Positions 53,344-64,000 of a DNA stretch of 64,000 bases are shown piece by piece (the first letter of the stretch is position 1; every line of letters begins with the position of its first letter). Position numbers and translations under genes: made by a program. The notes beneath the pieces are model-generated. The model did no database searches, was not told the DNA's origin, and saw nothing but the letters and a program-made list of their open reading frames with translations. This DNA comes from Pseudomonas paralactis (GTDB lineage: Bacteria; Pseudomonadota; Gammaproteobacteria; Pseudomonadales; Pseudomonadaceae): NCBI RefSeq assembly GCF_001439735.1, contig NZ_JYLN01000004.1, positions 372,001-436,000 on the forward strand, in the 5' to 3' direction.

Positions 53344-54515
53344 GGCAACAGTTGCTCCCAGGCGGGTTGGCCGATTGACGGTTTTGGCAGCTCGGGCAGT
53401 GGGGTACTGGCGCCGGGGCGGATGCCGTCGCGCTCCAGGGCGTGGAGGACGCGATCGGCGAAGTCCGGCGCCAGGGCCAGCTTGGTCGGCCAACCGACCA
53501 GCAGGCGGCCGTTCTCGGCCACAAACGCGTTGTCGGGGCGGCTCAGGCCCGATTGCAGCGGTTCGGCGCGCTCTACCCGCAGGGTCGCCCATTGGGTCTG
53601 GCTCATGTCGATCCAGGGCAGCAGTTGCGCCAGTTCTTTCTGTGCGGTAGCAATTTGTTCTTCAGGTGTACGCGCCACGCCATCGGCCTCGGCGATATCC
53701 CCGCCCAGGTACCATACCCAGTTGCCATCGGCGGCCGGGTGGGTGGTGACGGTGATGCGTGGCTTGGTACCGCCGCCCAGGCAGTGGGCGTACAGCGGTT
53801 TGAGGCCCGGGCCTTTGGCGATGATCATATGCAGCGGGCGTTTTTGCATGGCCGGCTGGCTCTGGCCCAGGGCGGCGAGCAGATCCGCGGTGCCGGCGCC
53901 GGCGCTCAGCACGATACGCTGGGTACGGATCTCGCGGCCATCGACCTTCAGGCCCACCAGCGTATTACCGTCCAGCAACGGTTCAATGTGCTGGCCCGCA
54001 AGCAAGCCGTCACCCGCCAGTTGCGCCAGACGCTCGATCAAGCTCGGCACGTCCACCACCAATTCCGCCAGGCGATAGACCTTGCCCTTGAAGCGGCGGT
54101 CTTGCAGGGCCGCAGGCAGCTCCTCACCCTTGACCTGATCGACGCGGCCGCGCACGGCCTTGCTGGCAAAAAAACTGGTGAGGTTGCCGGCGAGCGTGCC
54201 CGGGGACCACAGATAATGAGCCTGGGACAACACGCGCACGCCGGACAGGTCCAGCTCGCCGTCACCCGCCAGGGCTTCACGCCAGCGGCGCGGCATATCG
54301 GCAATGGCTTCGGAGGCGCCGGTGAGGGCGCCGTGCAGGGCGTATTTCGCACCGCCGTGAATGATCCCCTGGGACTTCACGCTTTGCCCGCCGCCCAGGC
54401 TGGCGCTTTCCACCAGCACCGTGGAAAACCCCTGGCGGCGCAGGCGCGCATTGAGCCAGAGGCCGGCAACCCCGGCGCCGACAATCAGAACGTCGGTGGA
54501 AATAACGGATGGCAT
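53340..54515 (-). CDS. FAD-dependent oxidoreductase (DAO family)
   Basis: A 391-residue DadA/GlpD-type flavoprotein with the dinucleotide motif VLIVGAGVAGLWLNARL and a following acidic loop, then GGGQSVKSQGIIHGG and the C-terminal LVGWPTKLALAPDFADRV. The substrate is unknown. It is translationally coupled to the aldo/keto reductase downstream (ATGA-type overlap). Confidence 0.85.
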   Translation of the reverse strand: MPSVISTDVLIVGAGVAGLWLNARLRRQGFSTVLVESASLGGGQSVKSQGIIHGGAKYALHGALTGASEAIADMPRRWREALAGDGELDLSGVRVLSQAHYLWSPGTLAGNLTSFFASKAVRGRVDQVKGEELPAALQDRRFKGKVYRLAELVVDVPSLIERLAQLAGDGLLAGQHIEPLLDGNTLVGLKVDGREIRTQRIVLSAGAGTADLLAALGQSQPAMQKRPLHMIIAKGPGLKPLYAHCLGGGTKPRITVTTHPAADGNWVWYLGGDIAEADGVARTPEEQIATAQKELAQLLPWIDMSQTQWATLRVERAEPLQSGLSRPDNAFVAENGRLLVGWPTKLALAPDFADRVLHALERDGIRPGASTPLPELPKPSIGQPAWEQLLP

Positions 54516-54570
54516 CGGCGACCTCAGTGTTCAAGACAAGAGGCGCAGTATACAGGCTGTTGAGTGACGG

Positions 54571-54906
54571 TCAGTGCCCGACGGTTTTCGAGAACAGCTG
54601 AATCACCACCACGCCCAGCACAATCAGGCCCATGCCCAGCATCGCCGGCACATCCAGCTTCTGCCCGTAGATGAACAACGCCGCGACGCTGACCATCACA
54701 ATCCCCAGCCCGGCCCAGACCGCGTAAGCCACGCCCACGGGCACGGTGCGCACCACCAGGGTGAGCATCCAGAACGCGACGCCATACCCCACGATCATCA
54801 GCAACAGCGGGATCGGTGTGCTCAAGCCTTTGACCGCCTTCATGGAGACAGTGGCGATCACTTCCGAGCAAATGGCAATGGCCAGGTAAGCATAGGCGGC
54901 ATTCAT
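54571..54906 (-). CDS. small multidrug resistance (SMR) family exporter
   Basis: A 111-residue protein with four predicted membrane helices and the conserved charge-pairing glutamate E15 (AIAICSEVIATVSMKA), plus GVAYAVWAGLGIVMV. It is an EmrE-like proton/cation antiporter. The frame is open 47 codons further upstream through the REP doublet, which is not coding; ATG 54906 is the proper start. Confidence 0.92.
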   Translation of the reverse strand: MNAAYAYLAIAICSEVIATVSMKAVKGLSTPIPLLLMIVGYGVAFWMLTLVVRTVPVGVAYAVWAGLGIVMVSVAALFIYGQKLDVPAMLGMGLIVLGVVVIQLFSKTVGH

Positions 54907-54935
54907 TGGGGTAATCCTCGGTGTGGTTTCAAAAT

Positions 54936-55037
54936 CTGTAGGAGCGAGCTTGCTCGCGAAAAACGTCAACGGTAACCCGCGCTTCCTGAATAAACGCGGC
55001 GCCTGTGAGTTTTTCGCGAGCAAGCTCGCTCCTACAG
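54936..55037. repeat. REP doublet (REPIN), GCGAGCTTGCTCGCGAA family
   Basis: CTGTAGGAGC and GCTCCTACAG are perfect inverted complements enclosing two REP palindromes. It lies between the divergent SMR and LysR genes. Confidence 0.88.
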
Positions 55038-55108
55038 GGGTGGGCATTCTAGTCGTTTGCCAGATGCGGTAAAGTCATTACCTATCTGGAATGGAGATGG
55101 GTCAAGCC

Positions 55109-55999
55109 ATGAGCGTGCAGTGGAATCTGGAACAGATGCGCCTGTTTGTCAGCGTTGCCGAGCAGCGCTCGTTCTCTGCCGTGGCGCGCGGGCAGCGCAA
55201 GGCGCAATCGGCGGTCAGCAATGGCATCGCCCTGTTGGAAGCGGACCTGGGCGTCAGCCTGTTCGAGCGCAGCAGCGGCCGCCAGCCACGCCTCACCGAA
55301 GCCGGCAGCGTCTTGCTGGAGGAAGCACGTGAAGTACTGCGCCAATGCGAGCGACTCAACGGCCGGGCACTGTCCCTGACCCGCGGCGAGGAAGCCTGCC
55401 TGCGCCTGGCCCAGGATGAAGCGATGTTATTTCAGCCGGTGCTCGATAGCCTGGAGGCGCTGGCGGTGCAATACCCGCTGCTGGAGGTGCAACTGTCCAG
55501 CGCCGCCCAGGGCGATGTGGCGCGCAAGCTGGTGGAGCGTCAGGCGGACCTGGGATTGTTGTTCTACCACGACCAAATCCCCGAGGCCCTTGAGCGGCGG
55601 GTAGTGGGCAGTGTGGAAATGGTCACGGTGTGCGGGGTGAATCATCCGCTGGCCAACGAAACCTATGTGACGTGTCAGCATCTGGCCCAGCATCGACAGT
55701 TGTTGATGTCGACCCAGACCAGTGTCTATCCCGGCAGCGAAGCGGCCAGCCCTCTGGTGTGGCGCGCCGACAGTTTCTACGTGTTGGCCGAATGGTTGAT
55801 GAGCGGCCTGGGCTGGGCCTGGCTGCCTCGGCACATCGTGCAATACCCGACCTACCAGCAACAGATGGTTGAGTTAGCCAGCGAATGGACACCGCCGGCG
55901 CTGGTAGTGGAGCTGGTATGGCGGCGCGATGAGCACCTGGGGCCCGCCGCCCGCTTCCTGGCCAAACGATTTGCCGAGTGCTTGCAGGCGATCGACTGA
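55109..55999 (+). CDS. LysR family transcriptional regulator
   Basis: A 296-residue LysR-type regulator. The winged helix-turn-helix is MRLFVSVAEQRSFSAVARGQRKAQSAVS (residues about 10-37, not quoted in full). The effector domain has the typical LLFYHDQIPEALERRVVG segment. A start six codons upstream (55091) is possible; GGAG lies close to it. Position and family match PA4989 next to waaA. The target genes are unknown; the divergent SMR exporter is a natural candidate. Confidence 0.85.
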   Translation: MSVQWNLEQMRLFVSVAEQRSFSAVARGQRKAQSAVSNGIALLEADLGVSLFERSSGRQPRLTEAGSVLLEEAREVLRQCERLNGRALSLTRGEEACLRLAQDEAMLFQPVLDSLEALAVQYPLLEVQLSSAAQGDVARKLVERQADLGLLFYHDQIPEALERRVVGSVEMVTVCGVNHPLANETYVTCQHLAQHRQLLMSTQTSVYPGSEAASPLVWRADSFYVLAEWLMSGLGWAWLPRHIVQYPTYQQQMVELASEWTPPALVVELVWRRDEHLGPAARFLAKRFAECLQAID

Positions 56000-56022
56000 A
56001 AAAGCCGATAAACTCCGCCGCC

Positions 56023-57300
56023 ATGAATAGAACTCTCTACAGCTGTTTGTTTTACCTGGCGCTGCCGTTGGTGGCCTTACGTTTATGGCTGCGCGCGCGC
56101 AAGGCACCGGCCTATGCCAAGCGCGTGGGCGAACGGTTTTCCTATGGCTTGCCGGTGATGCGCCCCGGCGGCATCTGGGTGCACGCCGTTTCGGTGGGCG
56201 AAAGCATTGCCGCCGCGCCGATGATTCGCGCGCTGTTGGCGCGTTATCCACAACTGCCGATCACCGTCACCTGCATGACGCCCACCGGTTCCGAGCGTAT
56301 CCAGGCGTTGTTCGCCAATGAGCCGCGCATCCAGCATTGCTACTTGCCGTACGACTTGCCGTGCGCCGCCAAGCGTTTCCTCGACCGTGTGCAGCCCAAG
56401 CTGGCGGTGATCATGGAGACCGAGCTATGGCCCAACCATATTCATGCTTGCGCCCAACGCGGTATTCCGGTGGCGCTGGCCAATGCACGGTTGTCGGCGC
56501 GCTCGGCCAAGGGCTACGCCCGCTTCGCCAAGCTGACGGCACCGATGCTGGCGCAAATGAGCCTGTTTGCCGTGCAGACGCAAACCGAGGCCGAACGCTT
56601 TCGCAGTCTGGGCGCACGCCCTGAAACCGTGGAAGTGACTGGCTCGATCAAGTTCGACCTGACCGTCGACCCCCAGTTGACGGCCCGCGCTGCTGACCTG
56701 CGTGAACAGTGGGGCGCCAGCGACCGGCCAGTGTGGATCGCGGCCAGTACCCACGAAGGTGAAGACGAAGTGGTGTTGGCGGCCCATCGCCAATTGCTGG
56801 CGAGCTATCCCAACGCGTTGCTGATTCTGGTGCCGCGCCACCAGGAGCGCTTTGGCCCGATGTTCGAGCTGAGCGTGCAGCAAGGGTTTGCCACGGTGCG
56901 TCGCTCCAGCGGCGAACCGGTCACCGAGCAAACCTCGGTGTTGCTCGGCGATACCATGGGCGAGTTGCTGTTTCTCTACGCCCTGGCCGACAGTGCCTTT
57001 GTGGGTGGCAGCCTGGTGCCGACCGGCGGGCACAACCCGCTGGAGCCGGCGGCACTGGGTAAGCCGGTGATCATGGGGCCGCACCTGTTCAACTTCCTCG
57101 AAATCAGCACGATGATGCGTGATGCCGGGGCGTTGCGAGAGGTGGACGATGCCGATGGGCTGGCCGAGGCGGTGCGACAGTTGTTCGAATTGCCCCAGGA
57201 CGCACGCAAGATGGCGCAGGCGGGGCTCAAGGTGATGCAGGCCAACCAGGGCGCGTTAAAGCGTTTACTGGATGGCTTGGACAGACTGATCAAACACTGA
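56023..57300 (+). CDS. waaA: Kdo transferase WaaA
   Basis: A 425-residue membrane-anchored GT30 enzyme that adds Kdo to lipid IVA. It starts with a membrane anchor (CLFYLALPLVALRLWLRA), followed by the catalytic-glutamate motif WVHAVSVGESIAAAPM and the GT-B donor domain (GGSLVPTGGHNPLEPAALGKPV). The reading frame extends 15 codons upstream, but the ATG at 56023 matches the family. It is 23 nt downstream of lysR. Confidence 0.95.
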   Translation: MNRTLYSCLFYLALPLVALRLWLRARKAPAYAKRVGERFSYGLPVMRPGGIWVHAVSVGESIAAAPMIRALLARYPQLPITVTCMTPTGSERIQALFANEPRIQHCYLPYDLPCAAKRFLDRVQPKLAVIMETELWPNHIHACAQRGIPVALANARLSARSAKGYARFAKLTAPMLAQMSLFAVQTQTEAERFRSLGARPETVEVTGSIKFDLTVDPQLTARAADLREQWGASDRPVWIAASTHEGEDEVVLAAHRQLLASYPNALLILVPRHQERFGPMFELSVQQGFATVRRSSGEPVTEQTSVLLGDTMGELLFLYALADSAFVGGSLVPTGGHNPLEPAALGKPVIMGPHLFNFLEISTMMRDAGALREVDDADGLAEAVRQLFELPQDARKMAQAGLKVMQANQGALKRLLDGLDRLIKH

Positions 57301-57313
57301 CAACACCAACCCA

Positions 57314-57402
57314 ATGCAGGAGCTGGCTTGCCTGCGATAGCATCACCTCGGTGTACCAGATGTACCGAGGTGTCTGCATCGCAGGCAAGCCAGCTCCCAC
57401 AT
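57314..57402. repeat. REP doublet, TGGCTTGCCTGCGAT family, with inner palindrome
   Basis: The left arm ATGCAGGAGCTGGC and right arm GCCAGCTCCCACAT enclose an extra inverted repeat (CACCTCGGT..ACCGAGGTG). Between convergent waaA and the TolC-like gene. Confidence 0.82.
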
Positions 57403-57418
57403 GGGTTCGGGGGTGCGC

Positions 57419-58858
57419 TTAATAGCCGGGGCGGGCCTTGAGCTGTTCGGCAGCGGCTTTGGCCAGGTCCGGCGGCAGGAAGTCCTTGTCCGGGTTGTAG
57501 TCGGCCTTGAGGTAGCGCGCCAGGTCTTGCAGGTCTCCAGGGTTCAGCGTGCCGGCGGCCTGTTTCAGACGCAGGTTGTCGAGGATGTAGTCGTAGCGGC
57601 TGTTGTTGTAGTTACGCACCGACGCGTACAACTGGCGCTGTGAGTCCAGCACATCGACGATGTTGCGCGTGCCCACCTGATAGCCGATTTCCGTGGCTTC
57701 CACCGCGCTCTGGTTGGAGATGATCGACTGGCGGCGTGCCTGTACCTGTTCCACGTCGGTGTTCACTGCGCGGTGCAGGTTGCGCGTGTTTTCCACCACC
57801 TGGCGGCGCAGGCCTTCACGTTGTTGCTCGGACTGGTCCAGGCGTGAATAGGATTCGCGCACTTGCGAACTGGTGAGGCCGCCGCTGTAGATCGGGATGT
57901 TCAACCGCAAGCCGATGGTGCGTTGCGACACATCGCCACCGTACGGGATAGGCAGCTGATTCGGGTTGCTGAAGCCCAGGGCGTCGTTGTCGCCTTTTTC
58001 GTATTGCGCAACCGCATCGAGGGTCGGCAAGTGGCCGGCCTTGCGCTGCCTGAGGGTTTCTTCGGCGGCGGTTACTGCGTAATTGCTGGCCAGCAGGTTG
58101 AGGTTCTGACGCCCGGCGGTTTCGACCCAGGCCTTGGCGTCGTTCGGCGCCGGCGGCAGCACGGGCAGCGTATGGACAATGCCCTGGATCGAGTTGTATT
58201 GGCGGTTGGTCAGGGTAATCAGCGCTTCGAAAGCGTCGTCCACCTGACGCTGGGCCAGGATGCGGTTGGCCCGGGCGGTATCGTAGCTGGCCTGGGATTG
58301 CAGTACATCGGTCTTGTCCGACAGGCCCACATCGAAGCGTTCGTTGGACTGGTCGAGCTGGCGCTTGAAGGCATTTTCTTCGGCTTTGGTCGACGCCAGG
58401 TTGTCCTGGGCGCGCAGTACGGCGAAGTAGCTTTCGGCACTTTGCAAAATCAGGTTCTGCTCGGAGGCCGACAGTTGCAGCGAGGCTTGCTCATTGACCG
58501 CTTGCGCGGCTTGCAGCTGGAACCAGCGGTCGGCACGGAACAGCGGCTGGCTCAGGGTCGCGCGCCAGGAGTGGGCGTCACGGTTGGCCGTGGCGGCCGG
58601 TTGATCGATCTGGGTACGCACGTTATTGCTGTCGGCACCGGCCGACAGATTCGGCAGCAAACCTGCGCGGGCCTGGGGCACCACTTCTTTTTGCGCGCCG
58701 TACTGCGCACGGGCAGCGGCCAGGTCGGCGTTGTTGCTCGCCGCTTCCTGATAGACGCTGACCAGATCGGTGTTGGTGGACAAGGGCGCTTCAGCTGCCC
58801 AGACCAGTCCGTTGGTCGCACAAGACACGGCAACAGCCAGTGAGAGTTTGCGCAGCAT
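57419..58858 (-). CDS. tolC: TolC family outer membrane channel
   Basis: A 479-residue TolC-like outer membrane protein with a signal peptide (LSLAVAVSCATNGLVWA), two internally repeated coiled-coil/beta halves (RAQYGAQKEVVPQARAGLLP; QQREGLRRQVVENTRNLH) and the conserved GLRLNIPIYSGG strand motif. It forms the exit duct of type I secretion and efflux systems. It is the PA4974-type orthologue; its position beside thiC is conserved. Confidence 0.92.
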   Translation of the reverse strand: MLRKLSLAVAVSCATNGLVWAAEAPLSTNTDLVSVYQEAASNNADLAAARAQYGAQKEVVPQARAGLLPNLSAGADSNNVRTQIDQPAATANRDAHSWRATLSQPLFRADRWFQLQAAQAVNEQASLQLSASEQNLILQSAESYFAVLRAQDNLASTKAEENAFKRQLDQSNERFDVGLSDKTDVLQSQASYDTARANRILAQRQVDDAFEALITLTNRQYNSIQGIVHTLPVLPPAPNDAKAWVETAGRQNLNLLASNYAVTAAEETLRQRKAGHLPTLDAVAQYEKGDNDALGFSNPNQLPIPYGGDVSQRTIGLRLNIPIYSGGLTSSQVRESYSRLDQSEQQREGLRRQVVENTRNLHRAVNTDVEQVQARRQSIISNQSAVEATEIGYQVGTRNIVDVLDSQRQLYASVRNYNNSRYDYILDNLRLKQAAGTLNPGDLQDLARYLKADYNPDKDFLPPDLAKAAAEQLKARPGY

Positions 58859-59058
58859 GAGGCGATCCCTAATTTTAATATTACGACTATAATTTAGCGC
58901 TCAAGGCTAAGGCTGGCCATTCCTGGCGTCAAGCCTTGAAGCAGTGCCCGAGTGTAGTGGCCGGGCCTGCGCACAACAATCCCACGATCACGCCATTCAT
59001 CATGCTGAATGCACCGCTATTGGCAATTTGCCCACGCCATGGTCTAGACTGGCCGCGT

Positions 59059-61214
<2,156 letters not shown>

Positions 61215-61222
61215 TCCCTAGG

Positions 61223-61242
61223 CGGCGGTGTCTGCACCGCCG
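61223..61242 (+). terminator. hairpin after thiC
   Basis: CGGCGGTG pairs perfectly with CACCGCCG around TCTG, 9 nt after the thiC stop. There is no T-tract, so termination is uncertain. Confidence 0.4.
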
Positions 61243-61243
61243 T

Positions 61244-61338
61244 CATCGCGGGCAAGCCCGGCTCCCACAGTTGGCCGAGTGGTACACAGATTTTGTGTTC
61301 ACCGCCGGTCCCCTGTGGGAGTCGGGCTTGCCCGCGAT
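61244..61338. repeat. REP doublet in inverted arm order (CGGGCTTGCCCGCGAT family)
   Basis: Here ATCGCGGGCAAGCCCGG lies on the left and CGGGCTTGCCCGCGAT on the right, so the arm order is opposite to that of the other doublets in this window. Between thiC and the convergent lipoprotein gene. Confidence 0.82.
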
Positions 61339-61396
61339 AGCGATCCGACAAACACCCAATCGCCCTCTGCAATAACACCCTTGAAGCGTCAACCGA

Positions 61397-62143
61397 TCAA
61401 CGGCGTGCCGGCATCAGCTCAGGCTTGATCACGCCGGTGAGGCGCGTATAGGGGAGGGTGATTTCGATCAGCCCCTGTGCGTAAGGGGCGATGGTGGCGA
61501 CGTTGTACTTGAGCACGACACCACCACTGGTCAAGGCCACGTTCGGGGTTTTCTGGAAAGGCCAGTTCTTCAGGAACTCCGGGTCGCGGTCCATTTTGGT
61601 GTTGATCAACCAACTGTTATGCGCAACTTTCGCGGTGTTCCAGAATGCCTGCTCCTGGCCCGGCAGCAGCATGTCGGCCAGGCTCAGTTCCTTGTGCAGC
61701 AGGCGCGAGTAGTTGATGAAGCCACGGCCAGGCTCACCATGGGCCACGCCAGTGTCGAGGTAGCTGGACACTTCAACGATCACCAGTGCGTCATGTTGCT
61801 CACGTACCTTGGCTTGCAAATACATGCTGTGGCGGTCTGCCGATTCGCGCAGGAACTTGTCTCGATAAGCATTGAGCGTCGCAGGCACACTGGCGCCGGG
61901 CGTGGTGCGGGTCATCTGCAGCAGGCGCTGTTCGACCAGGCTGTCGAGTTGCGGGTCGGCGGGGAAGTGCACGGTATCGATGTTCACCAGGGGGCAGTCC
62001 GGGCTATTGCAGCCAGGTTTGATCTGTTCCGACTTGTCGGTCGTCACGTCCAGCGGCTTGAGCTGGCCGGGTTGGAACAGACTCTGGCAAGCACCCAGGG
62101 TCAAGGCAATACAGGCCATGGAGGCGATTTTTAAAAGCGACAT
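61397..62143 (-). CDS. DUF3298/RsiV-like lipoprotein
   Basis: A 248-residue predicted lipoprotein with lipobox LTLGAC and a DUF3298-type C-terminal domain (SRLLHKELSLADMLLPGQEQAFWN; PYAQGLIEITLPYTRLTGV). RsiV relatives bind lysozyme, but the function here is unknown. The ATG at 62143 begins the signal peptide; the frame extends upstream without a ribosome site. Position matches PA4972. Confidence 0.78.
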   Translation of the reverse strand: MSLLKIASMACIALTLGACQSLFQPGQLKPLDVTTDKSEQIKPGCNSPDCPLVNIDTVHFPADPQLDSLVEQRLLQMTRTTPGASVPATLNAYRDKFLRESADRHSMYLQAKVREQHDALVIVEVSSYLDTGVAHGEPGRGFINYSRLLHKELSLADMLLPGQEQAFWNTAKVAHNSWLINTKMDRDPEFLKNWPFQKTPNVALTSGGVVLKYNVATIAPYAQGLIEITLPYTRLTGVIKPELMPARR

Positions 62144-62336
62144 GTGTGTCCTTCGTAAATCGATGGAAAGCGAAAAGAGTAGCGCTTGGACTGCCAACAA
62201 GGCAGTCAGTTCGCCACTAGACTGATGGTGGGGAGTTTGACGTCCGCCGCCGGTCCCGGCAACCGGAAAGGGGCTGCATCAACGGGCATCGGCGCGTTAG
62301 GATGGCGCCCATTGCACGAGCTTAACGAGGGACACT

Positions 62337-62954
62337 ATGACGGACAACGCGAAGTCGACGCCGAACAAGATTGAGATTGTTCAGCGTGACAATGCCTACA
62401 AGGGCTTCTACAAGCTCGATCGCGTGCAGCTGCGCCACGAGAAATTCGACGGTGGCATGAGCCGCGTGATCAGCCGCGAAGTGTTCGTTCGCCATGACGC
62501 CGTGTGCGTGCTGCCCTACGACCCGCAACGTGACGAGGTGGTGCTGATCGAACAGTTCCGCGTCGGCGCCATGGGGCGTGCCGACAACCCCTGGTTGGTA
62601 GAAATGGTCGCTGGCCTGATTGACAAGGACGAGCAACCGGAGGAGGTTGCACACCGCGAGGCCGAGGAGGAAGCTGGGTTGACATTCTCCGCGCTGTGGC
62701 CGATCACCAAGTACTTCCCGTCGCCCGGCGGCAGTACCGAATTTGTCCACCTGTACCTGGGCCGTTGCGACAGCGCGGGCGCTGGTGGCATCCATGGATT
62801 GGAAGAAGAGGCAGAAGATATCCGCGTCACCGTCTGGGCATTCGAAGATGCCTTTCAGGCGGTGCGCGACGGCAAAATTTCCAATGCAGCCAGCATCATC
62901 GCCCTGCAATGGCTTGCGCTTAATCGCGCGGAAGTGAGGGGGTTATGGCAGTAA
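62337..62954 (+). CDS. nudF: ADP-ribose pyrophosphatase (Nudix)
   Basis: A 205-residue Nudix hydrolase with the box GLIDKDEQPEEVAHREAEEE, continuing AGL, and the NudF-type FPSPGGSTEFVHLYL segment. It cleaves ADP-ribose. Overlaps the next gene by 10 bases, so they are translationally coupled. Confidence 0.93.
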   Translation: MTDNAKSTPNKIEIVQRDNAYKGFYKLDRVQLRHEKFDGGMSRVISREVFVRHDAVCVLPYDPQRDEVVLIEQFRVGAMGRADNPWLVEMVAGLIDKDEQPEEVAHREAEEEAGLTFSALWPITKYFPSPGGSTEFVHLYLGRCDSAGAGGIHGLEEEAEDIRVTVWAFEDAFQAVRDGKISNAASIIALQWLALNRAEVRGLWQ

Positions 62955-63394
62955 AGGCACGGGAACGTTATCGAGTAGACCTGATCGGGCTGCAAGCCGC
63001 CTGCGAGGCCAACTATGCGCGGCTGATGCGCCTGCTTCCCGATATGCGTCACGCCCCCGAGGCGCGGCGTATCGCCGTGACCCATGGCGACCAGATGCTC
63101 GGCGTGCTGACCCTGGAAGTCATCGTCAATTGCCCGTACACCACCACCCTGCGCGTGCGCCAGGAACACAGCCTGCCCTGGCTGCCGGTGCCGCAACTTG
63201 AAGTGCAGGTGTACCACGACGCGCGTATGGCCGAAGTGATCAGTGCCGAACATGCGCGACGCTTTCGCAGCATCTATCCTTACCCGAATGTGTTCATGCA
63301 TCAGCCGGATGAAAAAGCACAGCTCAATGTGTTCCTCGGCGAATGGCTGAGCCACTGCCTGGCCCTGGGCCACGAATTTGAAGTTGTGCGCTAG
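62945..63394 (+). CDS. DUF1249 family protein
   Basis: A 149-residue protein of the YqiB/DUF1249 family (RYRVDLIGLQAACEANYARL; VYHDARMAEVISAEHARRFR). Function unknown. The order nudF-DUF1249-cpdA is conserved in gammaproteobacteria. The 96 bp to cpdA contains no clear promoter. Confidence 0.85.
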   Translation: MAVKARERYRVDLIGLQAACEANYARLMRLLPDMRHAPEARRIAVTHGDQMLGVLTLEVIVNCPYTTTLRVRQEHSLPWLPVPQLEVQVYHDARMAEVISAEHARRFRSIYPYPNVFMHQPDEKAQLNVFLGEWLSHCLALGHEFEVVR

Positions 63395-63490
63395 ATGTGA
63401 ACTGAGCCTGTTTTCTCAGGTTTCCTCTTTGAGTCCTGCCCCAGCATAATCGTCAAATTATCCAAGCCTGTGATTGCCAGGGAGAGCGCC

Positions 63491-64000
63491 TTGCCTCGCG
63501 TACCCACCATAAACCCTGATGCTGCATTGTTGGTGCAATTGTCCGACAGCCATCTGTTTGCCGAAGCGGACGGCACGCTGCTGGGCATGAACACCCGTGA
63601 AAGCCTGCAACGAGTGATCGACCTGGTGCACGAGCAACAGCCGGGTATTGACCTGGTGCTGGCGACGGGCGACTTGTCCCAGGACGGCACGTTGGCGTCG
63701 TATCAGCTATTTCGTGACATGACCGCGCCCATCGGCGCGCCGACGCGCTGGATCCCAGGCAATCATGACGAGCCGCAGGTTATGGCCCATGCTGCTGTGC
63801 AGAGCGACCTGCTCGAACCTGTGGTGGACGTGGGCAATTGGCGCATCACCCTGCTGGATTCCGCCGTACCGGGTTCGGTGCCCGGTTACCTGCAGGATTC
63901 GCAGCTGCAATTGCTCGCCCAGGCCCTGAGCGAAGCGCCGAGCCGCCATCACCTTGTGTGCCTGCATCATCATCCGGTGTCCATCGGGTGTGCGTGGATG
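63491..64000 (+). CDS. cpdA: cAMP phosphodiesterase CpdA (partial, TTG start)
   Basis: The first 170 residues of a metallophosphoesterase that hydrolyses 3',5'-cAMP. It has the metal motifs LSDSHLF, TGDLSQDG and GNHDEP, with CLHHHPVSIG at the window end. Translation most likely starts at TTG 63491 after a GGAGAG ribosome site, since no ATG lies before the conserved QLSDSH. The C-terminus lies beyond the window. Confidence 0.92.
   Translation, partial: MPRVPTINPDAALLVQLSDSHLFAEADGTLLGMNTRESLQRVIDLVHEQQPGIDLVLATGDLSQDGTLASYQLFRDMTAPIGAPTRWIPGNHDEPQVMAHAAVQSDLLEPVVDVGNWRITLLDSAVPGSVPGYLQDSQLQLLAQALSEAPSRHHLVCLHHHPVSIGCAWM

Overview
The window is a chromosomal segment of a fluorescent Pseudomonas, most likely of the P. 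fluorescens group. The evidence is the gene order: acyl-CoA dehydrogenase, rlmJ, msrA, dipA, aceF/aceE, glnE, the waaF-C-G-P core cluster, wapH, mig-14, dnpA, ssg, waaL, msbA, hldE, SMR pump, waaA, tolC-like, thiC, nudF and cpdA follow the order I know from P. aeruginosa PAO1 (about PA5020 down to PA4969). Codon use is GC-rich and P. fluorescens-type REP doublets (REPINs) sit between many genes. No phage, IS, CRISPR, tRNA or rRNA was seen.

Layout. 0-4.2 kb: a partial chemoreceptor with a FliA-type promoter, a ZapB-like/ZapA pair and an acyl-CoA dehydrogenase. 4.4-10.3 kb: divergent putA and putP, separated by a region with five GTTGCA PutA-type operators. 10.5-13.3 kb: an isolated vgrG plus DUF4123 adaptor with no effector gene. 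13.3-25.8 kb: housekeeping genes (rlmJ, msrA, the c-di-GMP phosphodiesterase dipA, aceEF, glnE). The aceE promoter region carries two copies of a GntR/PdhR-type palindrome.

26-51.5 kb: a long LPS core and surface-glycan island, almost all on the plus strand with many 1-17 nt gene overlaps. It holds heptosyl- and glycosyltransferases, five kinase-like proteins of the WaaP/InaA type (one with two kinase domains), carbamoyltransferase, Mig-14, DnpA, Ssg, O-antigen ligase, MsbA and HldE. Three insertions relative to the P. aeruginosa order stand out. First, a YncD/PqqU-type TonB receptor plus a YceK-type lipoprotein. Second, two glycosyltransferases of unknown specificity, one with a C-terminal membrane anchor. 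Third, and most interesting, a sulfotransferase translationally coupled to a stand-alone APS kinase (CysC) between msbA and hldE. The third insertion looks like a self-contained module that makes PAPS and sulfates a surface glycan, probably LPS. An SDR sugar epimerase follows hldE.

51.5-64 kb: conserved housekeeping genes, including a Pseudomonas protein often called an ABC ATPase that has no Walker motif but a degenerate Nudix box, an aldo/keto reductase, an FAD oxidoreductase, an SMR exporter, a LysR regulator, waaA, a TolC-like porin, thiC under a TPP riboswitch, a DUF3298 lipoprotein, nudF, a DUF1249 protein and the start of cpdA.
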